The notes under the pieces: model-generated | Told to the model about the DNA's origin: nothing | Databases searched by the model: none | What the model saw: the letters and a program-made list of their open reading frames with translations, nothing else | Program-made: the position numbers and the translations under genes | DNA from: Pythium myriotylum | Taxonomy: Eukaryota > Oomycota > Peronosporomycetes > Pythiales > Pythiaceae | Assembly: GCA_023091665.1 (NCBI GenBank) | Contig: JALJCQ010000026.1 | Coordinates: 868,001-932,000, forward strand | Direction of reading: 5' to 3' | DNA: 64,000 bases | Shown here: positions 53,733 through 63,700 of the stretch, in pieces | Position numbering within the stretch: the first letter of the stretch is position 1 | Layout of the letters: each line of letters begins with the position of its first letter

Positions 53733-54704
53733 ATGACGTCCCCCGCAGCGCAGCGCACGCCCGTCCCGGCCAAATGGACGGCCGAGATGCTGCCCGCCGT
53801 CTCCGGCAAGGTCGCCATCGTCACGGGCGGAGTGGCCAGCGTCGGCTTCCACACGGCGCTCGAGCTCGCGCGCCGCGGCGCCCACGTGGTGGTGGCGAGC
53901 CACAAAGAAGAGGAGGGACGCGATGCGGTGGCCAAGATCGAAGCCGCGATCGCGGATGCAGAGATCCAAGGAGGCAAGGCCGAGTTCATGTACGTGGACA
54001 TGGGGAGCCTGGCGAGCGTCAAGAGTTTCGCGGAGACCTTCAAGCAGAACCACGACCGCCTCGATATGCTCGTGAACAATGCGGTGGTCATTGCACCGAA
54101 GCACGGGATGAATGAAGAAGGCTTTGAAGTGCAGTTCGCGTTCAACCACTTGGGACGGTTCGCAATGGTTTCACACCTCATGGAGATTCTATTGAAGAAC
54201 CCGGACCAGGCTCGTGTGGTTTCAATTAGTAGTATGCTTCACCGTCGTTCGGCGCCGTTTAATCCGGACGAAGTCATGGTAACCGACGCAGCCAAGTACA
54301 AACCGATTGCCCAGTACTCCAAGATGACGATGTACGCACTGCTGTTCACGTTTGAGCTTCAGCGCCGCTTGGAAGCCAAAGGCATCACCAACGTGATATC
54401 CGTCGGTACCCATCCTGGTGTCGTGACGAGCAAAGTGCAGCTCAACGACTTTTCTGAAATTGCTCTGACCCTGGAAGTTGCCAAGAAACAGATGCACGCC
54501 CCAGAGCTCGGCGCACGACCGATCTTGTACGCATCCGCAGCTCCAGGTGTCATAGGCGGCGATTACTACGGCCCTGAGGGCCCACTTGCGATGAGCGGGG
54601 ATACGAACCACGAGGTCCCGAGCGCGTTTGCTTTGTCGGAAGAAAACGCGCGGCAATTGTGGATCATTAGCGAGAAGATGTCGCAGGTGGAATTTGATGT
54701 GTAG
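53733..54704 (+). CDS. Short-chain dehydrogenase paralog 1, catalytic Lys missing
   Basis: The 323-residue protein belongs to the retinol-dehydrogenase/WWOX-like branch of classical SDRs, NAD(P)-dependent oxidoreductases. The cofactor motif is VTGGVASVG (T31), VNNA is present (115-118), the catalytic Ser region is SISS (164-167) and the NHLG Asn is present. At the active site the sequence is Y195-S-K-M-T199, so the lysine of the Y-x-x-x-K pair is replaced by Thr. A Lys sits at +2 instead. Without the lysine, ordinary SDR chemistry would be weak or absent, so this may be a binding protein or pseudoenzyme. It is the first of four paralogs and is nearly identical to paralog 3 over the first 110 residues. 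Confidence 0.9.
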   Translation: MTSPAAQRTPVPAKWTAEMLPAVSGKVAIVTGGVASVGFHTALELARRGAHVVVASHKEEEGRDAVAKIEAAIADAEIQGGKAEFMYVDMGSLASVKSFAETFKQNHDRLDMLVNNAVVIAPKHGMNEEGFEVQFAFNHLGRFAMVSHLMEILLKNPDQARVVSISSMLHRRSAPFNPDEVMVTDAAKYKPIAQYSKMTMYALLFTFELQRRLEAKGITNVISVGTHPGVVTSKVQLNDFSEIALTLEVAKKQMHAPELGARPILYASAAPGVIGGDYYGPEGPLAMSGDTNHEVPSAFALSEENARQLWIISEKMSQVEFDV

Positions 54705-55424
54705 AGGTCGACGCAAGAGTCGAGTTTCATTGACGATCTCGTGTGTGGTGCGAATCACGGAAGACCATTGTGAAGTGCTTCTTGCACAGCAGTAAATCAA
54801 TCTTAGAGTTCCTTGATTCCCGCGCTAGACTCGATGCGCTTGGTGCGTTGCGTTTGCTCCTCAGTCCTCGTGCGTGGCGAATGCAATTGTGGCGTTGCTG
54901 GCTTCAGACGATGCTATTCAATACAGATCACGTCAAGCTGCGCTCGCCATATGCTGAGAAACTCAGTGAGCATTATCAACGTGTGCTCAGCATTCGCGTC
55001 GACCACTTCCGTAAACTTGCTCAGTCTGGTTACTGGTGGACGTGCGTTACGAGGCCATCAATGAACACGATCGAATACGTCATCGTGTACCCATGTCACC
55101 AGGTTAAACAAGACAATGTAACGGCCCGTCTCAGTTGACGCGTCTTCCACTTGACGGCGGCTTTAAGACTTCACCTTGGCCGCCGCGCGATGCATTAGGA
55201 GCTGCCAACGACGATGGTGAATGCCTAGAGATTGTGAGCTCGGGCATATTCCACTACACTTCCCGCGGCGGGAACCTGGTCGTCAGGTCGCGACGCAATA
55301 ATTTGTTGTGGGAGGTTGATAGGTCCTGACGTGGCTGAGAAGCATGCAAAATCGCAGGTGAGGTCCAAAGGTGCCCTGGCGGCTCCGTCAGCAGTGAATA
55401 ACCATCAGTTCCGCCCCCAGCTCG
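54705..55424. other. Intergenic between SDR paralogs 1 and 2
   Basis: 720 bp. No frame resembles a family. It should hold the promoter of paralog 2. Confidence 0.35.
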
Positions 55425-56390
55425 ATGACGTCCCCTGCAAACGCTCGCACGCCTGTGCCGTCGGATTGGGACGCATCTATGCTCCCAGATCTCACGGGGA
55501 AGACCGCGATCGTCACAGGCGCGGAGACCGACATTGGTTTCCATATCGCGCTGCAGCTGGTGCGCTATGGAGCGCACGTAGTCGTAACCTCTCACCTGGA
55601 GGAGCAAGGGACTGCAGCCCAAAGCAAAATCCACGACGGCGCTGGGGACGCACCGATCGAAGGAGGCAAGGCCGAGTTTATGGAGCTGGATATGTCCAAG
55701 CCAGAGAGCGTCAAAGCCTTCGCAGCCAGGTTCAAGGAGAGTCATAATCGTCTCGACATACTCATCAACAGCGCGTACACAATCGTCCCACAACGCACAA
55801 TGACAAGCGACGGATTTGAGCTCCAGTTCGTGACAAATTACCTTGGCCATTTCGTACTGGTGAGCCAGCTGATTGACGTGCTCCGACGAAACCCCGATCA
55901 GGCTCGTATCGTTTCGCTGAGCAGCCCGCTCCACAAGCGTGCCTCTTTTAATGTTGACGCGCTGATGATGAGCGAAGATGAGTACACGCATATTAAAGCG
56001 TACGGACAAACGAAGCTCTACCTGTTGCAGTTTGCGTTTGAGCTCCAGCGACGCCTCGACAAGGCTGGTGTCACCAACGTGATCTCTCTTGGCGCCCACT
56101 CGGGTGTCGTTACGACCCGAGTGCAAAAGTTTGACTACTCGGAGCTTGGGTTGTCGCTTGATATTGCGTCCAAGTATATGCACACTCCTGAGAGAGGAGC
56201 ATTGTCAATCCTGTATGGTGCTGCTGCCCCTGGCGTCTTGGGGGGTGACTACTACGCCCCGGACGGACTTTTCGAGATAAGCGGTAGTCCCAGTCACCAG
56301 GTTCCTGTCGCCTTTGCACTGTCAGAGCAATATGGAGAGCAGTTGTGGTCCGCAAGTGAGAAGCTCGCGCAGCTCGAGTTCGTGTTGTGA
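55425..56390 (+). CDS. Short-chain dehydrogenase paralog 2, intact active site
   Basis: The 321-residue SDR is homologous to its neighbours over its whole length. Cofactor motif VTGAETDIG (T31), SLSS catalytic serine region (164-167) and an intact Y193-G-Q-T-K197 are present. The usual NNAG is NSAY, a modest change. The C-terminal part has LGAHSGVVTT (the position of the family's HPGxVxT) and YGAAAPGVLGGDYYAPDG. It is predicted to be an active NAD(P)-dependent oxidoreductase acting on a lipid or small hydrophobic alcohol or ketone, by family only. No signal peptide or membrane helix is visible. Confidence 0.9.
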   Translation: MTSPANARTPVPSDWDASMLPDLTGKTAIVTGAETDIGFHIALQLVRYGAHVVVTSHLEEQGTAAQSKIHDGAGDAPIEGGKAEFMELDMSKPESVKAFAARFKESHNRLDILINSAYTIVPQRTMTSDGFELQFVTNYLGHFVLVSQLIDVLRRNPDQARIVSLSSPLHKRASFNVDALMMSEDEYTHIKAYGQTKLYLLQFAFELQRRLDKAGVTNVISLGAHSGVVTTRVQKFDYSELGLSLDIASKYMHTPERGALSILYGAAAPGVLGGDYYAPDGLFEISGSPSHQVPVAFALSEQYGEQLWSASEKLAQLEFVL

Positions 56391-56763
56391 TCAAGGTATC
56401 GGCCTAGAACACACTACAGTTAATGGTAATAAGTAGCCTGGCGAAGTAGGCGTCTGAATATAAAGAAGATAACTCAAGTGCAGACATGCTTCAATGTTTG
56501 GCGTAAATGAGTCATTTGATTCTGTGCGATCGTATGACACTGTTAAATGACTAGAGAGGTGCCGACAATCTCAAATGCGCTCTATTTGATAGAGAACTCT
56601 ATGATCAACACAAAATGAAAGCAAGGTCAGAGTCAACGAAGCCACCAGAGCGCCCCCATTCATCGAATACTCACACATCGCATAACACGTGATGGCTGCT
56701 TCACCTGATGTCAACGACCACAAGCGCATTTTGGTGCAATAGTGCTTGGCACTGTGTGGTGCA
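56391..56763. other. Convergent 3' region between SDR paralogs 2 and 3
   Basis: 373 bp, AT-richer than the flanking genes. No gene seen. Confidence 0.35.
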
Positions 56764-57735
56764 CTACAGGTCGAAATCCACTTGTGCCGTTTTCTCACTG
56801 GCCACCCAAAGGCACCGACCATCTTCTTCTGACATCGCGAACGCACTTGGTACCTCGTGGTCGACGTCTCCGCTCATGGCGAGCGGCCCATTCGGCCCAA
56901 AGTAGTCTCCTCCCAGTACGCCTGGCGCGGCAGATGCGTAGAGAATCGGCAGCGCGCCGCGCTCAGGTCCATGCATTCGTTTTAGTGCGATATCTCTCAT
57001 TACGTGCATTTCGGAGAAATCAAACGGAATATCTGGGTGTAAAACAACACCTGGCTGTGCAGCGACTGAAATGACATTTGCGACCCCCTTAGCATCCAGT
57101 CGGCGCTGCAGCTCGAATGCGAAAAGCAACTTGTACAACGAGACTTGGGCATACTGAGTGAGACCCTTGTAAGAAGCCGCATCCGTCACCATGAGCTGGC
57201 CTGGTTTGAATTGACTCGCCCGGCGATGAATCATGCTGCTAACAGTGATGACACGGGCTTGATCGGGGGTATTCATCAACAAATCGATGAGACAAGACAC
57301 GAGAGTGAAGGCACCAAGGTAGTTGAATGCAAACTGCAACTCGAAGCCTTCGCTTGTCGTAGCATAGTCGATCGGAACCTTAGCATTAGCAAGGACCAGG
57401 GTGTCGAGACGGTCGTGGTTCAGCTTGAAGGTCTCCGCGAAACTCTTGACGCTCGCCAGGCTCCCCATGTCCACGTACAAGAACTCGGCCTTGCCTCCCT
57501 GGATCTCTGCATCCGCGATCGCGGCTTCGATCTTGGCCACCGCATCGCGTCCCTCCTCTTCTCTGTGGCCAGCAATCACGACGTGGGCGCCGCGTCGAGC
57601 GAGCTCGAGCGCCGTGTGGAAGCCGACGCTGGTCTCTCCACCCACGATGACGGCGACCTTGCCGGAGACGGCGGGCAGCATTTCGGCCGTCCATTTGGCC
57701 GGGACGGGCGTGCGCTGGGTTGCCAGAGAGGTCAT
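56764..57735 (-). CDS. Short-chain dehydrogenase paralog 3, active site and cofactor motifs altered
   Basis: This 323-residue paralog lies inverted relative to the others. It shares about 88% of residues 1-111 with paralog 1, then falls to far lower identity. The cofactor motif reads IVGGETSVG, with Val in place of the usual Thr (position 31). The NNAG position reads LANA. The active site is Y195-A-Q-V-S199, so the catalytic lysine is Ser. The Ser region (TVSS, 164-167) and NYLG are kept. Three key motifs are changed while the frame is open and full length, so it looks like a conserved pseudoenzyme rather than a fresh pseudogene. Confidence 0.9.
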   Translation of the reverse strand: MTSLATQRTPVPAKWTAEMLPAVSGKVAVIVGGETSVGFHTALELARRGAHVVIAGHREEEGRDAVAKIEAAIADAEIQGGKAEFLYVDMGSLASVKSFAETFKLNHDRLDTLVLANAKVPIDYATTSEGFELQFAFNYLGAFTLVSCLIDLLMNTPDQARVITVSSMIHRRASQFKPGQLMVTDAASYKGLTQYAQVSLYKLLFAFELQRRLDAKGVANVISVAAQPGVVLHPDIPFDFSEMHVMRDIALKRMHGPERGALPILYASAAPGVLGGDYFGPNGPLAMSGDVDHEVPSAFAMSEEDGRCLWVASEKTAQVDFDL

Positions 57736-58339
57736 GATTCGAGAAGTCGGATGGTTGAGATCTGGCGAATGGCCAGCTCAAAATCGGGTGGCGTCAGTGT
57801 TCAGCCCCATCTCGGATCCGCGTTGGAAACACCATCGACTCAGCGGCGATTCGATCTCATGAAACAGATGGGAGGGGCGGCGTCTTCTAGGCAGACTGCG
57901 TGGAGGGACGAACCCACGATTGTCTCTGCACGTCTCATTCGCTTTACACTTCGCGCCTTCCTCCCCGTCGCGACTCGTTCCGCGGAGCTGACCATGCTGA
58001 GCCTGTGAACAGCATCATCGAGTTGCTCACTGTCTTACTCCCGATGACGAGGCGCTGCATGAGGATGAGGGGAGGGACACCGGGACCTCTCTCGCTTCCA
58101 GTGACGGGCTTGGTGGCGGTCCGTGCGTTGCTGATGTCGACCGAGAGAGACGAGACAAAAATATGATATGGATTATGAGAGGTAATTTCTCAGCTGGATT
58201 CTGAGATGTTGACCTCTTGTAAACACTGAGAATCAAATTCGGGAGGGAGTTCTACATTTCAGAAGCTCGAGGGGTCCATTTCGCGGTGGCGCATGTCACA
58301 CAACTGGACCTCCACGCTGGCTTCCATTCTTGTGGAGCC
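57736..58339. promoter_or_regulatory. Divergent upstream region of SDR paralogs 3 and 4
   Basis: 604 bp between divergent start codons. It should hold both promoters. An imperfect initiator-like GGCCATTCGCCAG lies on the minus strand near 57770. No gene seen. Confidence 0.4.
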
Positions 58340-59308
58340 ATGGCCACCGATCTCAACGCTCGCCCGCCCGTCGAGCCGCAGTGGGACGCTTCGTCGCTGC
58401 CCGATTTGTCCGGGAAGATCGCGGTCGTCACTGGCGGGGGGTCCGGGATCGGCTTCGAGACGGCGCTGCAGCTCGCGCGCCATGGAGCCCACGTCGTGAT
58501 TGCCTGCCATATCGAAGCCCAAGGCACTGAGGCTCAGAACAGAATCCTGGACGCGGTTCAGAGCGCGCCGATTCAGGGGGGCAAGGCCGAGTTCATGCAC
58601 CTGGATGTGAGCAGACCCGAGAGCGTCAAAGGCTTTGCTGCACGGTTCAAAGCCACCTTCGATCGGCTCGATATCCTGGTCAACAACGCGTATGTGATCT
58701 TACCGCCGTACACCGTGACCGACGATGGGTTCGAGCTCCAGTTCGCGACCAACTACCTGGGGCATTTCGTTCTTGTGAGTCAGCTGATCGATGTGATGAA
58801 GCGGAACCCCAGCCAAGCTCGGATTGTCAACGTCGGCAGCATGTTGCACAGACGCGTGTCCTTCCACGACGACGATCTCGTGGTGAGTGACGCGGCAGCG
58901 TACTCGCCGTTGGACGTGTACGCAAAGACCAAACTCTACATGTCAATCTTGGCGTTTGAGCTCCAACGGCGATTTGACAGGGAGCAGATCGCCAACGTGA
59001 TCGCTCTAGTGGCACACCCAGGCGTCGTGACGACAAAGGTGGCGCAAGTCGACTTCACTCCTCTCGGACTCACGTACGAGATCGCATCCAAGTACATGCA
59101 CCCGCCAGAGAACGGCGCGCTGCCGATTCTCTACGGGGCGGCCTCTGCTGACGCCATGGGGGGCGACTACTTAGCGCCTGATGGGCCGCTCGAGATCAGT
59201 GGCTACCCGAGTCGACAGGTCCCGAGCGCGTTCGCACTCTCCGAGGAGTACGGGCAGCAACTGTGGGCGGCGAGTGAGAAGATGGCCCAGCTCCAGTTTG
59301 ATCTGTAG
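58340..59308 (+). CDS. Short-chain dehydrogenase paralog 4, canonical motifs
   Basis: The 322-residue SDR has the most canonical motifs of the four: VTGGGSGIG (T31), LVNNA, the catalytic Ser in VGSM (S167), NYLGHF and Y194-A-K-T-K198. The ATG lies in a GCCATGGCC context; the frame is open further upstream only by GTG. It is closest to paralog 2 in the shared FELQFxTNYLGHFVLVSQLID stretch. It is predicted to be active. The substrate is unknown; the family includes retinol- and sterol-type dehydrogenases. Confidence 0.92.
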   Translation: MATDLNARPPVEPQWDASSLPDLSGKIAVVTGGGSGIGFETALQLARHGAHVVIACHIEAQGTEAQNRILDAVQSAPIQGGKAEFMHLDVSRPESVKGFAARFKATFDRLDILVNNAYVILPPYTVTDDGFELQFATNYLGHFVLVSQLIDVMKRNPSQARIVNVGSMLHRRVSFHDDDLVVSDAAAYSPLDVYAKTKLYMSILAFELQRRFDREQIANVIALVAHPGVVTTKVAQVDFTPLGLTYEIASKYMHPPENGALPILYGAASADAMGGDYLAPDGPLEISGYPSRQVPSAFALSEEYGQQLWAASEKMAQLQFDL

Positions 59309-60783
59309 CTAGGAGACTACTGTAGCAGCTCCTAAGGGAGAGAGAGAGTGTTTTGTCAGCCATCGGGTCAATAGACAAGTGAGGGGAGACGAGCGAATAA
59401 ATGCTCGAGTGAGTCCAGTGCTTTTCTCTCCGGGAGGCGGGTGCCCATCCTGGGCGGCGTCACTAAGCATGACTGCCTCGTTTTTGTGACCTGACGCGGT
59501 TGAAGTGCTGCGTGGCACGCCATCCGGCATCCGCACGACGCGACTACGCCGCCCTGGACTATGCGCCTCTCGACCAGCGCGTGACGCTCGCTCGCCGTGG
59601 ATTTCTCGTGTCCGCCTTCTCCTGCGACACGCGCATGGCGAGGCGGCAGCTCGCGTGAGGCGCCGCCACCCACCACGCCACGCCGCCGAGCGCATCTCGG
59701 CGAGCTTGGCTCGACATCTTGACGTCGGCCCGTCCGCTTCTTGGCCGGATGGCGCCATGACGACACCGAGTTATAGACGTGGCGGGCACGCGGCTGGGGG
59801 TGCCATTCGTTTCGTTTCGTTTCCGTTCTCTCGGTGACGCTGGACGCCATCAGATGTAGCCGCGTGCGTGTCTGGGGGCGCCGCCGGGTCAGCGCAGTGG
59901 GATGCGTCGTCGCGCCGAAACGAAGAAGACGGAGAGCAGCCATCCTTCGCTGCTGGCGTAGCCATCGGCGGAAGACGAGAACTCAGCGCGCGAGTGGTGA
60001 GAGCCGCCCGCGACGAATCCGCCGAGACTCGGCGCCGGAGAGACGCGTCCTTTCGCGCGGAAGGCGCCGCTGACATAATGGATTCAGCGAGCCGCCACCG
60101 TGTTTCGCGAATGTGGCACGCGGGTCGGGTTGTCGCAGCCCGCGAGCAAATATGGAAAAAATGCCACTTGTGGGTTCACTTGACTTGAAGTTTGTACTTC
60201 CGCGGGCCGGTCGGGTCGGCTCTTGCGACCCGTTTCCGCGCTGTGGGTTGCGTCCAGCCCGAGGCGCGTGAGTAATGCCGCAGCGTTGGCATGGCGATCG
60301 CACGGCGGGTGACGCCAACACAGAATGTCCAGGCCCACAACCCAACGCGCGTTTTCTCCGGGCCGAGCCTACACTGCCGCCCCGTCTGCTGCGCGGAATC
60401 TGGCTCGTCTGCCCTCCCGGGTTTGCGACGGCCCTCTGTGTCGCTCGCCGCGGAGGGGAGGGCCCGTCGAACGTCGGGGGCGTCTGGGAAGCTCCCATCC
60501 ATCGCGACGTCTGTCGACGCAGACTCGCTCCTCCGCGCCAACTCGTTGGCGCTCATCGCGTCCGCTCGCCGCCGCCGCGTTCTCTCTCTCTCTCTCTCGG
60601 GCAGCGCTCCTGCCAAGCGCCGTGGCTGCTCGCGCGCGCCGCCGTCCCATTGGCTGCGCCGCGCCTGCTCCATCTGCCGCCTCCTGGATTTGATTCGCGG
60701 CATTGGTTTTCAAGGGGCAGTGAGCCATCCATCTCCCCGTCGCCCCGACGGCCCCCCCTTGCTTCTTCATTCGCGGATCCGCC
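59309..60783. other. Long GC-rich intergenic region upstream of the START-FYVE gene
   Basis: 1475 bp. Many overlapping frames exist because of high GC, but none is family-like. A TTTCG repeat lies near 59808-59820 and an initiator-like TTCATTCG at 60766-60773, 10 bp before the ATG. Confidence 0.4.
60581..60598 (+). repeat. (TC)9 microsatellite
   Basis: Nine TC units lie about 190 bp upstream of the START-FYVE start codon, within the likely promoter. Confidence 0.9.
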
Positions 60784-63700
60784 ATGCTCGAGTTCCCGCT
60801 CCACGAGAGCTTCTTCCCGCAGGTCGTGCTCAACGCCGACGAGGTGCGCTACTACAAGCGCCTCGGCAAGGAGCGCCTCAATGAACTCATCCGCATCGCC
60901 GAGGACGCCGAGCTCGCCTACAAATGGACCGACATCCGCACGCCAAAGATGAACACGACGATCCAGAAGACGCAGTTCCTCGACATGCGCCCGGCCACCA
61001 AGGCCACCTTCGCCTCCACGCTCATCAAATGCTCCGTCGTCGTGCCCGACACGCGGCCCGAGGAAGCGCTCATGGCCATCGCGCGCACGCGCACCAAGGA
61101 GTACCGGAAGATGATGGGACACCTCCACGGCAGCGCCTTCCTCGATGGTCGCACGCTCTTCAAGTTCCCGTCCTCGATCGCCGCGAGCCGCCCGGACTAC
61201 TCCTACCGCGCCATCAAGTGGTGCGCCTTCAAGGGCCGCGGAGATTCGAGCAAGCTTGACTTTTCGTTCCTCGAATACGCCGGCAAGCGCAAGCCCGCGC
61301 CGGGCTCCATGGTCGTTGGCTTTTGTCTCCAGGAATCGATCCAGCGCGAGCGCGAGATCCCGCTGCTCGAGGACTTTGGCTTCGTGCGCGGCTACCTCTC
61401 GCGCTCGGGCATCATCGTGTCCAAGACCCACCAGCCCAATGTCGTGCGCATCACATCCATCTGCCAGATCGACGGCGATATCGAGCCCATCGTGCGCGGC
61501 GTCCTCGAAGGCATCATGCAGGAGATGGTCGGCTCCGTCGTCCGCATGCGTGGGCTGCTCGACCGCCAGCGCATCAGCGGCATGAAGTTCCTCGAGCAGT
61601 GGGAGTGGGTAGCCAACAGCGACCGCAAGGCCTGCGCCGTGTGCCTCAAGGGCTTTTTCTTCCACCGCAAACACCACTGCCGGGCCTGCGGCGAGGTCGT
61701 GTGCTCATCCTGCGCCCCGCTGCGGCAACTCGACGAACCTATCTATGATATTAAAGAGCTACGCATCTGTACATCATGCATGACCAAGGCCGGACGCATG
61801 ATTGCACCGGAGGCTTCCCAGGATCGCAACAACTACGAGACGCTCACATCTGACGATTCGTCGCAGGATTTCAACGGCGGCGAACCGCGTGGACCCAAGA
61901 AAAACGCCAGTGATGAGCGTAAATACCTCGAAAACGAAAGCAAAGACCGCATGCGACGGCCGAGCGATGCTGCGCGACAAATACTCGAAAAAAACAACAA
62001 AGGAACGCCCAAGACCAAGCGCCGACTGAACACGTTCATGAAGAACCCGCGCGAGACAGTGGCCATCATGTCGCACCTAGTGGACCAGATCCGAGACGCG
62101 CGCGAGACGATCAACGTGACAATATCGGAGGCCGGCGAGTCGCGGATGAGCTTTGGGGAGGAGGACGCATACACAGAACTTTACGATCAAATGGACAAGC
62201 TTCGCGATACGGTAGAGTTTTCAGTAGATAGCGGACCACAGCGACCTCCGTCGCGTAGGCCATCCGTACTGGCGGCACAGCCGGGAGATCGTCGTAACTC
62301 GACCCTCGCTCGACAGTCGACTGCTCCACTTCTTGACGATCACGACGAGGACGAGGACTCGCTCGAGTATGAGTTCCCGGCTGAAGATCGTGTCAAGGAG
62401 GATTTCAACTCGGTCTTAGAAAAGACTTTCGCGGCTGCCAAAGCGACGCGCGCTGTCGGGCGCGCAGTACTCTCGTCGTGTGCCTCGGACCACGCATACT
62501 CAGATCCCGAAGTTGAGATTGAAGACGTCCTCCCGTCTCCGTCAGACAGCGGCTATAGCTCGAGCGACACGAGTAAAGATCCTTACTCTTCTGCAAACTA
62601 CGAGCGGTTGATGGGCAAGCATCATGGATCAAACCGAGACTCTCTCGGTACTGCCGACGACGACCACTACTCGAGTGCCCCACCGTCGTTCCAGTCACAG
62701 AAACCACTCCGATCCTCGCGCGTACAGCTCTTGGAGAAAAAGATCGAAGATCTTCAGCGGGACCTAATGGACGCGCAGCGCAAACTCTCGTTTTTCGAAG
62801 GGGACGATTCCGACCCAGAGTACAGTGGGCTCGGAGTTGTGCACGAAGACCCCTACGTACCCGAGCCTAACCCGGCCTATCGCGTGAAACCACGCCCCAT
62901 GCGGCGTCCATCAGACTTCTCTCGTTCAAACCCCGAGTCCAGAGGCCGCCCCACCGCGCCGAAGCCGCGCAAAGCCTCTGACGGTCGCGCCAACTTCCCC
63001 GCTCGTCGCAGTATGGATGGCTCCCTCGACCGCCAGCACGGCGAGTACAAGCGACGAGGTAGTGAGTTCACGCCGCGTCCATCTGTGCCTGCTATGACCT
63101 CGCGTGCGAGCGTCGGAGGGCGAGCCCACTCTACTGCCGAGATGCTGACTGAGCTCTACAGCGTCATGAACCCAACCGAGATTTCCAAGCCTGTGGTCCC
63201 ACCTCGAAAGGCTTCGTCGATCAGGAACAGCCCTTCCCCACAAATGCAACGTGGTACCCGGACTCCGTCCCCAAGCAACGCGCAAAAGCCGCGGCGAGCT
63301 CCGCCTCCCCCGCCTCCAGTGTCACGTGAGACAGTTTTCGTCGACGACAAGGGTCGACTATTACCAGGTACACCGTCGCCTTCGTTCGAATCGCCCAAGA
63401 ACGGCAACGGGCTCGACAAGACGGCGTCGTCATCCGCGTCATATCTTGAGCATAGTCGCTCGTCCAATGGTTCTGGACTGGGCAACAGCGGGGGCCCTCG
63501 GCGCAACGACAGCTTCGGTTCATCGCATTATCGGGACCGCCTGGGTGACAACCCGGCGCATGACGACGATGAGACGTCTTCCGACGACCACGAGTTTTAT
63601 GAGAATGCATCGAACCAGCACGAGGAAGACGAACCACAGCCGCTCCCGGCGCAGCGCAAATCAACATTCTTTGGTGATTTGGGCCCGACGGATCGAGCGT

